NCBI GenBank assembly: GCA_030248215.1
Contig: JASANG010001901.1
Location: 30,101 to 94,100 of the forward strand
Source: Enoplolaimus lenunculus
Lineage: Eukaryota; Nematoda; Enoplea; Enoplida; Thoracostomopsidae
Length of the DNA stretch: 64,000 nt
Direction: 5' to 3'
Numbering within the stretch: position 1 is the first letter of the stretch; each line of letters begins with the position of its first letter. Shown here piece after piece: positions 23,601 through 35,839 of the stretch. A model generated the notes under the pieces. It ran no database searches. It saw only the letters and a list, made by a program, of their open reading frames with translations, and was not told the DNA's origin. A program made the translations under genes and the position numbers.

Positions 23601-24105
23601 CCTAATAACGGTGGTATTTTAAATTTTTTTGCACATTTGGGGTTCTTGTGACCTCACCTGATCATTCCACGCCCAAATTTGACTTTTTCAAAATTCGATT
23701 TTAAGGTTCCAGACTCCCTCGGACCCAAGAAAATGTCAAAAATTTAGACAAATTATATACCATTGGACGCAGCTGACCGCGCTCAGATTAATGGTGACAT
23801 ATTCTTAACAATCAGACGTCTGGCTAACCAGTTATGATCAAATTACTGATCTGGCACCGTCCAAAATGTTGGATGTTAGCTTTCTAATTATAACGCAAGC
23901 TGTGTCCAAATGGTATATAATTTGTCGAACTTTCAAATAATTTTTTGTGTCCGTGGGGGCCAAGTGGGATCTTAAAAAAATCGAATTTTTCAAAAATTCT
24001 AATTTCGGCATGGAATGATCAGGGAAGGTCATAAGAACATCAAATATGCAAAAATTTTCAAAATCCAACCATTTTTGGGCAAATGCCTGCTGGGGTGATA
24101 ACCGA
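23600..24105. repeat. About 500-bp imperfect palindrome
   Basis: CACCTGATCATTCCACGCCC pairs with GGCATGGAATGATCA, and TTCAAAATTCGATTTTAAGG pairs with CTTAAAAAAATCGAATTTTT, around a centre near 23850. Confidence 0.6.
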
Positions 24106-24957
24106 ACAGACCCGAGCAATTACATGCGTCAAAAGTTCCTTGTTTATGTAACCTTTTGGAGGCCCAACAATTACCACATTGATTTGTAACAAAAATTTGG
24201 TTCTAAGCTATTAAATTGACATTGCCAAACACTTTTAAACTTAAAAATTGATAAAAATAAACACAAATTCTATATTAATCTGCCGAATTCTCAAAATTAA
24301 AAACGCAGTAGTATTTTGCGAAGGACACACAGTCAGACTGTATACAAAAATTTTCAAAAATATATAAATTTTACACATTGTGCAAACGCAACGCGCAATA
24401 CATAACAGTGCAAAATGCAAAAACACACAACGCACGGCCGTGTGTGTATTGCGCTTTGCAAACTGCAATTTTAGTTGCACTCTGGTGATGCGCTAGCGTT
24501 AACTGCGTGTTGTTCTATCGCTACAATTTGATAACTCGCCACTCCAAGCGAACAACAACACTGATACGCACGTCAACACTCATTTCGTGAGCTTTGATAT
24601 ATTTTGGATTTCAAACATAAAAACAAAGTTTAAATTTAAAATTCAAATTTCAATGACCGGTTGAGTTACAGTTGCGAGCAAAAAAAGACACAATTTCAAC
24701 TATGAATAAACTAGAAAAGCTGCTCAGATTTGACACGGGGCAGAGCACGGATTTCAGTTCGTGATGGTATAAACTTAACCACATTTTAACCGTCAGGATA
24801 GTAAATTGTTGTTGATCATTGATAAACAACATTTTGTTGTGTCCCCACAAGGTTTGAGACGGGATATTTTTGTCCATCCACTCCGTACGGTGCTGGATAT
24901 TGATGGTATGTGACTCAAATATTTACAGCCTGTGGTAACAGCACGTTGTTGTGACGG

Positions 24958-25512
24958 ATCATGTGAAAATCAGGGGTGGAACGTTTTTGCGGGACTGAAA
25001 CGGTACGAGTTTAAGGCTTAGATCAATTTTTTTCATCTGGTTTTAGGCTTAGGCTAAACAATAGGCTCATTTTACGCTTAAGTTTAGGAATATGGTCATA
25101 TACCAGGGTGCAACCGGAGGTGACAAATACCGGAGCCGGATCGGAGGTCAACGAAATCTGTCGGATCCGGAGCCGGACCGAAGGTGAGGCGAAATTAGGT
25201 AGTAACGATGACGGTTAACTAGTTAATTTTAATCAATTTCTGCAATATATATGTTGTCAATTTGTTTGGTTTTACGCTAATTATCTGCGAATTTTCGGAA
25301 ATTCTTTCCTGAAAACTGTGATAAAAGTAAAAACACAACACGTTCATACAGATAAATTTTGCATAATTATGCAAAATTTCACTACCGAAATTGGCGGAAC
25401 TTCGGGCAAAATTTTACTGGAGCCGGAGGCCGATTTTCTGCCGAAGCCGGAGGTAGACCTCCGGATGTACCCTTGGTTCTGTTGCGGCCCTGTTCTATAC
25501 ATGGCCCTGTCT
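24958..25512. mobile_element. Family C element split by a hAT-like element
   Basis: The left part (TCAGGGGTGGAACG then TTAGGC-type steps to 25103) and the right part (GCGGCCCTGTTCTATACATG at about 25484-25503) belong to one family C element interrupted at 25104-25477. Confidence 0.6.
25104..25477. mobile_element. hAT-like CAGGGTGCAACCGGAGG element
   Basis: It begins CAGGGTGCAACCGGAGG and ends CCTCCGGATGTACCCTTG with CCGGAGCCGGA steps inside. No clear duplication remains. It is a relative of the element at 8118. Confidence 0.65.
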
Positions 25513-25949
25513 ACAATAAAATGTTTATTTCGAACGTAGAACGTTCAGTGTGACACAACCGCCCATAATTTAGTTAAATTTTGAACCGCAAGACTAATTG
25601 TGAACGTGATTTTAATTTTTTAACTGATTTGATAAACATTAGTATATATTATACTCGGTATTAACTAAAATATAGTTTTTAGTTTACTTTAATAGCATTC
25701 GAGATATTTTTAGTTTCGCGTAAAAAATCAACGGAATTTCAGCTTCAAAAATGAAATTAATATATCGTAGCATTTTAACCAATTGTATTTAAAGAGTTAC
25801 AATGTTTCTGTCAAAGTTTAAAAAATAAAATATTAAGTATAAAAGATCATAAGTTTATAAAAAAAAATATTAATTTTTGATAAGTAAACTTGTTCAGCCG
25901 GCTGCACCAATTTAAGACAACCATTGGCATTTAATCCAATCAGGGCTCG

Positions 25950-26150
25950 TATTCTCAAATGCGTCTACTACCGATCATAAAAGTTTACTGCTAGGTCTTG
26001 TATTTTTAGAACCAGTAAAGAGTGCGGTTCAAAATTCCAGCGCACTTTTCGTACTTGACTTGTGCTACTTTCGCAATTGCATGCGTTCGTTAGCTTGAAA
26101 ACCTACCGCTGACTGGTGATAGATGCTATACACATTTGAGAATATGGCGC
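25950..26150. repeat. TATTCTCAAATGCGTCTAC inverted-repeat element
   Basis: Second copy of the 13831 family, with right end GCTATACACATTTGAGAATA, ending about 40 bp beyond the SOD-like stop codon. Confidence 0.6.
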
Positions 26151-26188
26151 CAGATTTACAAACCAAACTCGAAATAAAATCTATTCAA

Positions 26189-29100
26189 TTAATGAATCGA
26201 CCGTTTCTTTCGACGATGATACAGCGTCGCTTTTTCTTCGGCGATTCCGATCAATCCACATCCGACAGGGTCGCCTGAATTTCCGCTAATTTTGCTTTCA
26301 GCGTCACCGCCTTTGCCCAAATCATCCTCTTCCGCATCAACAACTATGGATCGGCCGACAAGTGATGTTGGACCGTTGAGCGACAAAAACGGATCAGTGA
26401 TCATAAATGACGCCACACCGTTCACAGCACGAATGTTGCCAAGGTCACCAACGTGCCGGATCTGTTAAGGACCGAAACATAACAATGGGTCCAGAAAAGT
26501 TAAGCTCACATTTAGGCCTAAAGCGAACCACGAAAGCAACTGTGAACCTAAAACCCTCTTAATTCTAAGTCATCCGAATGATTTAATTTCAAACTGTCAC
26601 TAATAACAACTATACACAGGTATATATTATGTATTTATACTGTAGTGACCCGAATAAGAGGGGGGGCTGATATTTAGTAGGCCTCTCCAGAGCGTAGGCC
26701 CCCTTGTTATTCGGTTACGGACTGTTATTTTTTTCACACACGCTCCGCCGCCCTTCGCTATTGATATATATCCGGTACTGCAATTATCTGTTGAATTAAA
26801 CGATTATTTGTCTTGTGTCATTAACTTGAGCGATAATACAAGGTTATACTTAGGAATGTACTTTCATAATTTAAGTACGCTTTAAAGTTTCGAACTCAAA
26901 TTATTTGGTCCTGGAGTCATTTATGCGCTACAATTAGGGTAAATTGACATTTATGGACCCTAATTAAGATTTAGGGACTCTATCCGCTTACGGACTCTTA
27001 TTAGGGATACGGACTCCAATTGATTCGGACTCAAAATGGGACTCCCCCTCTTATTACCCCTCCCCCTCTTATTCGGGTCAATACAGTATATGTCTGTGAT
27101 CCCAAACTGAAACCTATTTATAAAAATGGTCCTGATCGCTTAACCTGAACCTAAAGCCTAAGTCCAAGCTTAAGCGTGAATGTAAATGTAAACCTGGGCC
27201 TACAGATTAACGAAAATGGAAGTTTTCAGGTCTATCGCTTCAAAACGTCTATATACTTGTGAACGAATCCGCTACGCAACATAGCTTATGTTATCAGATT
27301 GAAACCGGATATTTGTTTCCGTTTCCGGTAAAAATCGGTGTCGTTGCGCTTGTAACCGTATTTGGTATAGCTATTAAGGGTTAAAAATATATTCTGCTTA
27401 TTTCAATAAAAAATTGGAACTTAATATATTTGAGCTACAGAGGAGGTATCCCCGTATTTAACTGATTGATCCCACCGTTTTTCATTTTCTATTTTAGACT
27501 TCCATGTACAAAATGCGGTTAATATTTGCATATGTATGCAATGTACATTTTATTATTTTATATATTTCTCATAATGACATAAAGCTAACGGCCGTGTAGC
27601 GTAACGATTACCAGTTTGATAGGCACCTATAGAAACTCTGGGATCAACTCCCGCTGGAAACTTCTAAAGCTTTTATCCGAAAATTTTCGTTACAAATTCA
27701 AACATTCAGATTTTATTAGTTTTAACAGTGTACAATGTACAGATTTTAGCAATTATTCCGCTAACTGTAGTATATACAAAAACAAATTGTACACTGCAAA
27801 AATGGCGAGTCAAATTGACTCTATCCGAAATAGACTTTTCCGGACTGCACAAATTGAGTCAAAATTTGACTCCGCCAGAGTCATGTTCGACTAAGTCGCT
27901 CGATGAGTCGCTTTTGACTCTGGTGAAGTCGTATTTGACTCAGTTTGTGTAGTCCAGAAAAGTCTATTTCGGAGAGAGTCAATTTGACTAACCATTTGTT
28001 GCAGTGCAGTAAGAGAGAAGCTAAATTAATTTTTCTTGTTCATTTGGTTTGCCGCTCATACATATGTTGAAATGGTACGGAACAAAGTCGTGGCAGTTAG
28101 GCTTTCGCTAAGGTTTGTTGCATAGGCATTGTGATTACTATCAGATTTAAGCTTTGGATCAGGTTTGATTCATACTTGCTGTTGATGACTAATTCTATTC
28201 ATAGACTATAATTGGCTTTGTGGTCTCCATAATTAATCCTCATTCACACTTGACAAGTGTACATGCACCACGTCTTTATGACCGTTTTAGGGGCTGCTTG
28301 TTAACGTTCTCTTCGTTAAACGAAATTTAACAAAAAAATTAATTTAAAAAAGTCCTTAAAACCCTATTCACACCTGCAAGTTTTTTCTACGAGAACTCGC
28401 AGCTGCATCTTGCACTGGCAAGTTTTGTTCGAAATCCCGTTCGAAAAACTAGCAGCTGCAAATAATTGATTAAAAATCATAGCCAGGAATTTAGTTCACA
28501 TGTGCATTAAATAACCATGCAAGTTCAATGAATTTACTGCATCCGCTTTCTGATTGGCTGGTGAAAAAATGTAAGTTCTGCGCGCAATTCGTAGCTGCAA
28601 GTTCTCGCAGCAAAAACTTGCACGTGTGGATAGGGCTTAAAATTACAAAACTTTACTCGATCATTTGGTCCTCCATGATTAAACATATAAGGATTATAAT
28701 GTCCGCTTGCACTGCCGCATCCGCCAGTTAAATTTCCAAATTGATGAACATGAAATCCGTGGGATCCATCGCTTAATCCGCTAATTGTGCCAGTGACCTA
28801 TGAATAAATTTCATTTTACGAAAGTACCATGTGATAATGCTTGCACTACTGTAAAAAAGGCCCATGTTACTTTAAGGGGAGTCCAGGTTTCTGGTGGGTC
28901 TATAAAAGAGTACGTTTAGATACTAGATTACAAATTTTTTGCTTAGGCATAGGCTTAGCCTTAGGCATAGGCTTAGGAACACATTTTTGCAACGCTTTTT
29001 TATATATAAGTATAAGGAACAAAATGTAGTTAACGAATGTTGTTATCGCTGAAAACAGTGTAAACTAGTCAACGTGGTTGCAAATTTGTAACCGTAACAT

Positions 29101-30851
29101 ATTCCTCGGCAAACTCTTTAAGAATGTGTTCTAATTTTATTGATCTCTTGTATAGCTGGAACGCAGCCCAAAACACGCATGTGTAGAATAGTTGCCACAA
29201 GAATTGAAGAATTCCAACAACACAAAACATTTTTATGTCCAATATTGTTATTAGCAACGATCATTCGTTTACAGTAACATAGCGGTTTGGCGAATCTTGC
29301 ATAAACGTAACCGTACCACTGGCGTCACCGTTTGAGATTTGGGCAACAGCTTTTGATATAAATGTTGGTCCTACAAAAAGGCGAAAATTGTTTTGAAGCT
29401 GGCTATACTGCATAGTTCCCCGAATAAGCGGGGGGGACTGATATTTATTCGGCTTTTTCAGAGGGTTCCCCTTTGTTATTCGGTTACGGACTGTTATTTA
29501 TTTTAACCCACGCTCTGCCGCCTTTCGTTACTGATATAATGTCCGGTACTGCAACTGTTCGTTGAATTAAACGTTTATTTGGCTTGTGTAAAATAGCTTG
29601 AGCGATAATGCAAAATTATATTTAGAAATGTACTTTCAAAATTAAAGTACGCTTTAAAGTTTCGAACTCAACTTTATTTAGGCCTGGAGTCATTTATGCG
29701 TTACAATTAGGGTTAATTGACAGTTATGGAGTCTAATTAGGGTTCAGGGAGTCTATTCGCTTACGATCTCTTATTAGGGGTACGGACTGCTATTGATTCG
29801 GACCCGAAATGGTGACCCCCCTCTTATTATCCCCCTGTTATTCGGGCCGATACAGTACTTACTTCTTACTATACACAATCCACAAAGGGTTCGATTGTAG
29901 CGAGGAATTGTGTCAAAAATGCTATTTTAAACTGCGTTCGCTTCTTTAAACAGCATTTTTCAAAACGATTTTTTTGGAAATTGAGTGAAATGAAACATTA
30001 TTGTAGCTTAAACGTTAAAAACAATTGTAGTGTTTGTTAAAAGACAAAAAGATTTCATCTCTTGAGTATAAACGTATGTTCAAAACGCGAAAATCATTTT
30101 GTATTTTTGTCAATTTTTGAAACTGTAAACGGGATTGAAATTCGGATCGAAATATTTCATACTCACTGGAAGCGAAATTGAAACCGGAATTGTAAGTTTG
30201 AACTTTGCTAATTATTTTGAAATTCGGCGAAAATTTCCGAAAGATAATTAGTTTGATTTGTTGTACTTTTTATGTTTCGGTGTAGGTTTTCAGCTTAAAT
30301 CAACAGTCTAACGGACGCTACTCCAAGTTATATCAAAACGTAGGTCAAAATTTGCTAAAAATCAATAATTCTTGTTATCAAATTGGTGGAAGGTCTGTAT
30401 ACTACCGGATCCAGAGGGGAGCCGGGAAGCGTACGATCCCCCATCAGAAATTTTTTCATGATAAAATGGCAAGGTCTCTACCTTACAATTTTGTCCCTCA
30501 GAAAATGGTTTGTAAACAAAAGATAAGGTCCGTAATTTTTTCCGCAGAAATTTTTTTGTAATAAAATGATAAATTTTAGCTTACAATTTTTCCCATCAGA
30601 AAATTTTTTGGTGATAAAATGATAAAGTTTTTATCTTACAAGTTTTGCGTTTCATAACATTTGCCATTAGGCGGCCCCACGTCAGAAATTGTTGGATCCG
30701 CCGTTGGGTCTGAAACTTTATAAACAACGCGATTTTAAGATTTTAGCTTACTGTATCCGCAGCCACCAGGATAGCATTGATTGTATCGAAATGCAACAAT
30801 TACGTCGGCTGCAATAACCACTAAAATTGCTTTACCCAGATTAATATTCAT
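26189..30851 (-). CDS. Secreted Cu/Zn superoxide dismutase-like protein, 4 exons, 203 aa, altered active site
   Basis: Exons: 30752-30851, 29273-29370, 28657-28797, 26189-26461; phases 1, 0, 0; 612 nt. A hydrophobic signal-like stretch covers residues 6-20, so the product is probably extracellular. The fold is clear: GFHVHQFG (His82, His84), GHYNP (His99), FNHGGP (His107), RHVGDLGN (His116, Asp119), DDLGKGG, and the disulfide pair Cys93 and Cys181. Two catalytic residues differ from the family: the fourth copper His (usual VVHE) is Asp155 (GAT, 26336-26338), and the active-site Arg of GSRL is Pro178 (CCT, 26267-26269). Both are single-base changes from the usual codons. The tail HRRKKRSIH is basic, like the heparin-binding tail of extracellular SOD. 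The reading frame is intact, so this may be a non-catalytic paralogue rather than a pseudogene. Confidence 0.9.
26638..27088. mobile_element. Family E element, TACTGTA-ended, 451 bp
   Basis: TACTGTAGTGACCCGAATAA and TTATTCGGGTCAATACAGTA are inverted ends, consistent with TA target preference. It lies in the last intron of the SOD-like gene. Full copies recur at 29405 and 51490. Confidence 0.85.
27792..28006. mobile_element. Family A palindromic element
   Basis: CACTGCAAAAATGGCGAGTC and GGTTGCAGTG-type ends with GACTC palindromic arms, in the last intron of the SOD-like gene. Confidence 0.8.
28356..28640. mobile_element. TTAA-flanked CCCTATTCACAC family element (F)
   Basis: TTAAAACCCTATTCACACCT and CACGTGTGGATAGGGCTTAA are inverted and bounded by TTAA, as for piggyBac-type elements. 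Interior steps are GCAGCTGCAA. It ends 17 bp before the SOD-like third exon boundary. Confidence 0.75.
28858..29000. repeat. Telomere-like family C copy, right end lost
   Basis: GGCCCATGTTACTTTAAGGG is intact; TTAGGC steps follow and the right end is missing or decayed. Confidence 0.6.
29069..29230 (-). CDS. Orphan membrane-segment reading frame inside the SOD-like intron
   Basis: A 53-codon frame starting at an ATG (29228-29230) encodes one strong hydrophobic helix ([20 protein letters not shown]) and then a charged tail ending TVTNLQPR. Its layout (last helix plus polar tail) and WQL...F/A-AFQL pattern resemble the fourth-helix segments of the multi-tetraspan gene upstream. It lies on the same strand as the SOD-like gene, 43 nt past its second exon. 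No convincing acceptor or partner exon was found. It could be an isolated exon, a remnant of a duplicated tetraspan unit, or chance. Confidence 0.25.
   Translation of the reverse strand: MFCVVGILQFLWQLFYTCVFWAAFQLYKRSIKLEHILKEFAEEYVTVTNLQPR
29405..29857. mobile_element. Family E element, 453 bp
   Basis: TACTGCATAGTTCCCCGAAT and GTTATTCGGGCCGATACAGTA inverted ends. It lies in intron 1 of the SOD-like gene. Confidence 0.75.
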
Positions 30852-31061
30852 ATTTGTAATATCTAAAATAAGAGTTCCGCGAATAGTTACAAAAACTGCA
30901 GTTCAATGCAGATTTTGTCAGTAGTCCTTGTCGAGAGACTCTGTTTTGTCGCTACTCTCTTCGAACACAGTCATGATAAAACCGACTAAATAAGTATATT
31001 TTGTGTGTTGTTATTAGGTTATTAGGCCCTGTCTATAGCATCGTTTTTTATACTAGTCCTA

Positions 31062-31266
31062 ATAGGGTAGGTGGACAATTTTTTACAACTATGCACGAAT
31101 TTATAAGCATATTCCTAAGCCTAAGCCTAAGCGTAAGAATGAGCTTATTACTAAATCTAAGTTTAAGCCTATTAGCCTAAGCCAAGCAAAAAAATTGTTC
31201 TAAAGCTTAAGCTTACTCTGTTCTAGACCCACAGAAAAACGTTCCGCCCCTGATTTTTACATGGGC
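31062..31266. repeat. Telomere-like family C element
   Basis: ATAAGCATATTCCTAAGCC steps lead to CGCCCCTGATTTTTACATGG, the family right end; the left end is degenerate. Confidence 0.6.
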
Positions 31267-31861
31267 CAATCAATCGAATGTAAAATATGCTCTAATCGGA
31301 AGCTGTTTGGTAATAATTGCTGTCTTTTTAAAGCCAAATTTTATCTTTTAAATATGGTATTAAAGTATAACCATACATTTACGTAGAATGTATAAGGTGT
31401 AGGTATATTTCAAACTAAAAACTAAAATTAGATTTGAAACCAAATCCAAACACCACACCTTAAACGGAGACATTGGCTCCACCTAGTCTGCCATAGAAAT
31501 TAAGTTAGGCTTATTCGTTGTCAAACGGCGAGAAATACCTAAATCTATTCGCGGTGGCTGAGCCGCAGCGAAATTGTTGTCTCAGCCCTACATGATCATG
31601 TTGGTTAATTTTGTTCGATTTTATTCGGCTTGTATTGCGAAAATGACATAGCTATGGCTACTTATAGTGTTATGTTGTTGTGTCATGGCGTGTTTTATAG
31701 TAGCATGAAGTTGTTTTTTGGGAAAAATCGAATAGGATATGCAAATTAGGCAAATATGGCGACTGGCTTTAGCCAATCACAATATCATTATTGTCATTAA
31801 AATACTGGACAACGGTTGCTAATTTTTGTGTTATATACTTGTGAACTTGTTATAGTGAGAA

Positions 31862-32139
31862 TTAAGCGCTATTCACACGGGCAAATTTTGCTGCGAGAAC
31901 TTGCTGCTGCAAATTGCACGCAGAATTTTCATTTTTTATCAGCCAATGAAAAATAGGCTGCAATAAATTCAATGAACTTGCATGGTTAATTCACACATGT
32001 GAACTAAAATCCTAGCTTTGATTGAATGAATTGTTTGCAGCTGCAAGTTTTTCGACGAGGATTTTGGTCAGAACTTGCAAGTGCAATATGCAGCTGCAAG
32101 TACTCGCAACAAAAACTTGCACGTGTGAATTGGTCTTTA
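31862..32139. mobile_element. Family F element
   Basis: TTAAGCGCTATTCACACGGG and ACTTGCACGTGTGAATTGG inverted ends with GCAGCTGCAA interior steps. Confidence 0.7.
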
Positions 32140-32858
32140 CGTGATTCTTTAAGCTTGGACTTAGTTGAAATTTAGTTAGAATAAGCAAGTAAGTGACACA
32201 AAAGCTCGTGTGGACCATACGGTTCTTAGTTTATTGCGGTAGCTTTAGTTGAAGCGGGCATAGCACTCGTAGCCAATAAGACGTATTGATTTTTGGGATT
32301 ATTAGAAATTTATTGAGTAACTGGCGTAAGATTGGGGTGGTTTGCAGTTAATGCGGATCTGTATAATATAGTAAATTCTCACGGGGTTAGAGTTTGCGAG
32401 TGGACTTGAAGATTTGGCTGGAGTTTTTTGAAATTTGTAAGCTTGTGGCTGTGTCTAACCATAACTTAACTCGCACGCTTCCTTAAATTAGACGAAATAC
32501 TTTACTGAATATATATAGAAGATAGCAGGCATAGGCATATAGTATAGAGTAGGATTGGCAATTTTGGTATTTCCGTAGTTATTGCGATGGATAATCCAGG
32601 TTAAACATTGCAGAGGTCGGATCAATGGATCAGAGTTTGTTAACGTAACATTGAACACGAAGTTTAACTGAGTTGAGATTTGGGTTACAATCTGAAATAT
32701 CATTATTTTTTCACCTGAGGTATCTACGTTTCTTCGTCGAAATCCTGACCACTGTTTGTAGAATGCTAATTTTACCAGATCGACCTTTGTATTAAAGACC
32801 ACTTGACACTATTGCATTTGCTTCCGTGCACTCCGCAGCTCCGAAGCAGTTTGAAATA

Positions 32859-33021
32859 CACAGCAAAAAATGGTGAGTCAAATTACTGAGGAGAAATTCT
32901 ACGCCGCCTGAGTCAAATTCGGCTCAATTTTACTTTGGAGGAGTCGAATTTTGACTCAGTTTGTGTAGTCAAAAAAGCCTATTACGGAGAGAGTCAATTT
33001 GACTCAACATTTTTTGCAGTG
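32859..33021. mobile_element. Family A element, internally deleted, TA-flanked
   Basis: CACAGCAAAAAATGGTGAGT and CATTTTTTGCAGTG ends with TA on both sides; part of the left arm is missing. Confidence 0.75.
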
Positions 33022-33193
33022 TATTTTTCCCGGAAAATTCTATTTAAGAGCATTTTCCCCGAAAAAATCAAGCAAATCACATTTCAATTCCGATAAAAAT
33101 CTGTTCCGTTTAATTTGTTATTTTCGAAAATCATAAAATGACCACTACAGCTACGCTAAAATTATGCTACTTGTTTAGCTAATTTGTAACACA

Positions 33194-33380
33194 ATGGCTG
33201 GGTTTCTGAAATCTTACTAAAGTATTTACTTCAGTATTTATTTACGTTATACTTAAATAGTCGCCGACTTAACTAAATACTTAACTTTTCGAACAAAAAC
33301 ATAAACACCAAATGACAGCTATTATCATAACAAAGAAGTAATAGTTTTGATTTGTAAACACCGTTTCAGAAACCCTGCAA
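33194..33380. repeat. Family G element, right end decayed
   Basis: TGGCTGGGTTTCTGAAAT on the left and GTTTCAGAAACCCTGC on the right, with ACTTAAGTA-like interior. Confidence 0.65.
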
Positions 33381-35096
33381 ATATATGAAATGAAAATCTA
33401 AAAACGATTACAATTCATACAAACAGCCAACGCGAAAAATCTGAGAAAACTCAACTAACGGAATTGAAAATTTAAAAATTATTCCAAAATTTATATGAAA
33501 ACTTGTAACGTGAAACAATCCTGATACAACAAAGGCACGAAATGTTCAAATAATTTACATCAAAACAAGACGTTTTGTAACAGTTTTGTAAGCTTTATTA
33601 CGTGGTCGAAAATTTATTTACTGTACAAATACTGACTTTGGGGTCAAAAACAATAAATGACACTGCAAAATGAAATATATTTAAGCTTCAACTCAAAAAA
33701 TATTTTGTTGAGGTATGATCGATCCATTGTTGCGTTGTCGAATTTACAGAAAACGAGGCTGAAGAAAATTCGCTATTTTGTGGAGTCAAAATACACGAAA
33801 AATCTTAAACAAGAATTTATCTCAAATTTTCACAAAATATTGAAATATGTTCGTTTAATCATTGCGTACGGAGTAAAGATCTGCATCCGATTTTGGCAAT
33901 GAAATCGACTTCCGGTTTTACGGTAACATTATTTACCGTAGGTTTCCGGTAATTTTGGTCGTACACTTTTTTTGTATTTCTATAAATGTTGCGTTCTTCA
34001 TCGAGTTTGTTTACAAGTTTTGGACAATTTTGAATGCTTAAATTGAAGAGGTATTTTTGAAAATCATGCTTCGATTGAATTTTAGCAACTTTTGGCAGGA
34101 TTTATGTGAAAAAAATAAGTCAAAGTTACTAAAGAGCCAATGGTCCTCATGTTTTAGTTTCGACTGAATCTCCCGTTTGGGCATTAAATCAAAAATTCAC
34201 AGTGTAGTCCAGTTCAATTATATTCAGTAGTTTTTAATTCCGTGTTTTGAAATTTTTTTCAAAGTTGGTAGTTTGTTTTATGATAGAATATCAATAGACA
34301 GCGAAGCTGCGAGTATTGCTCCAACAAACGCCAAAAAACAACGGTCGTATATGCCTTCGAGGCAGCAAGTAGCAAGGTGTCATTGGGCAAAGCTACCAAA
34401 GCAAAGCCATTGGCCGGCTACACGAATGTCCTATTCACTGCATGCATCCAGTGTTTTGTATACGATTTATCGCGCAAACCACAGCTTTTGATTTAAAATT
34501 TCTTATTTGAAACAACAAGTAAGCACAATGTTTTACTATCTAAATAACGATTTTTCGAAGTTTTTTACATCTGGACGGTATAAAAACACAATTTGTATAA
34601 AACTGTTGAACGAACAAAAAATTCCCGTTACTTAAGAACTTTTTAATTACAACTTTTTTTAATTCAAACTCGTTCTGTCGCATGTTCAACACACAATTGT
34701 TTGAAGATCACCGCTAGCGAAAACGGATCGCTACTCCCGAGGACGGTGATAATAACTAAATTTCAAACCCAACGACACAAAGCACAGAACAGCAACAACT
34801 GACCAGAAGTATTAAAACAGACAATTGCGTATGTTTTGCACCTTAACATTTAAAAGTTTGGCGCAGGTAAGAAAGAACTGTGAAAGTTTTACCCGCATGA
34901 TGCAAATCTTTACCCGCGGCTGACCTACGGATAATGTCCCAACTCTGGTTATAACAGTGTCCTATATACCGCCAAAGTACCGTAATACAACGAAACACGC
35001 CACATTTTTGCTCTCTGATTTAAACTGAATTACTTATTTTACGCGTGTGAACTCATGTTTTGGTCAATCGACTATTAATAGAAAGTTCATTTCAAC

Positions 35097-35287
35097 GGCC
35101 CATGTATTAGATCAGGGGCGGAACGCTTTTCTGTGGGACTAGAAAAGAGTAAGCTTAAGTTTTCGATTAATTTTTTGCTTGGCTTAGACTTAGGAATATG
35201 CTCATTCGTACGCTTAGGTTTATGCTTAGGCTTAGGATTAGGCTTAAGAATGTGCGAATAATACTGTTCCGCTCCTGTTGTTTGGCC
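35097..35287. mobile_element. Telomere-like family C element with near-perfect 8-bp duplication
   Basis: GGCCCATGTATTAGATCAGG and CTCCTGTTGTTTGGCC ends, flanked by ATTTCAAC (35089-35096) and ATTTCAAT (35288-35295). The interior is TTAGGC-rich. Confidence 0.8.
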
Positions 35288-35325
35288 ATTTCAATTTAAA
35301 CAAAATACTGTGATCGGTATTAATG

Positions 35326-35490
35326 TGGACGATATATTGACGGGACTACGACGTCCGGTGCCATCTGGCACAAGCCGCACCGCACGTGAAAAACTAAAAT
35401 TGATATACAGTTCCATGCGGAAATAAACGTCCGCTGTGGTACGGTGATGGACAGCGCCGGACGTCATCAAAAGTATAGTGTCATCCATAT
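35326..35490. repeat. GC-rich family I element
   Basis: GGACGATATATTGACGGGAC and GACGTCATCAAAAGTATAGTG ends match the ends of the 17505 element; only single copies of the GGACGGCGCCG-type step are present. Confidence 0.6.
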
Positions 35491-35805
35491 AAACCTACCC
35501 AAGGCAAAAATTTATTTTTGGACAATAACTTACGCATTTTTGCTATATTAATAACCAAGAGTCGATGAGATAATTCTTTCAACAAGAGTGTGCAACTTGG
35601 CAAAAATTGGGGTGACACTAAAAGTACCAGCGCGGGTTGTGGATTGAACTAATCCAATTCCAGTTTAGGAGGGATAGGTCATTGTTTGAAACGTAGGAAC
35701 TTGGACAGTTTATAAAAGTATCAACTCCAGCACATTTTACAAATGGAGTATTTTAACGCGTGAAATTATAAAAACCAGTGAACATTATTTCAATTCCGGC
35801 GCTAG

Positions 35806-35839
35806 ACAGTCAATTTGACTCACCATTTTTTGCATTGTA
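35806..35839. repeat. Family A solo end
   Basis: AGTCAATTTGACTCACCATT followed by TTTTGCATTGTA is one arm of family A. Confidence 0.6.

Larger units (their letters stand above)
18455..26188. other. Gene-free interval between the multi-tetraspan and SOD-like genes
   Basis: I found no exon with convincing splice signals and protein-like composition here. The interval holds a telomere-like array, several inverted-repeat elements listed separately, and an AT-rich (TATA) stretch at about 22010-22080. Confidence 0.6.

Noticed and set aside
27590-27660. tRNA-like stretch with a GGGATCAACTCCC B-box-like motif
   Set aside because: The acceptor ends do not pair and the anticodon arm does not close; at most a decayed tRNA-derived repeat.
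32488-32802. 104-residue minus-strand frame with a candidate acceptor inside
   Set aside because: No family resemblance, and no adjoining exon with matching phase was found.
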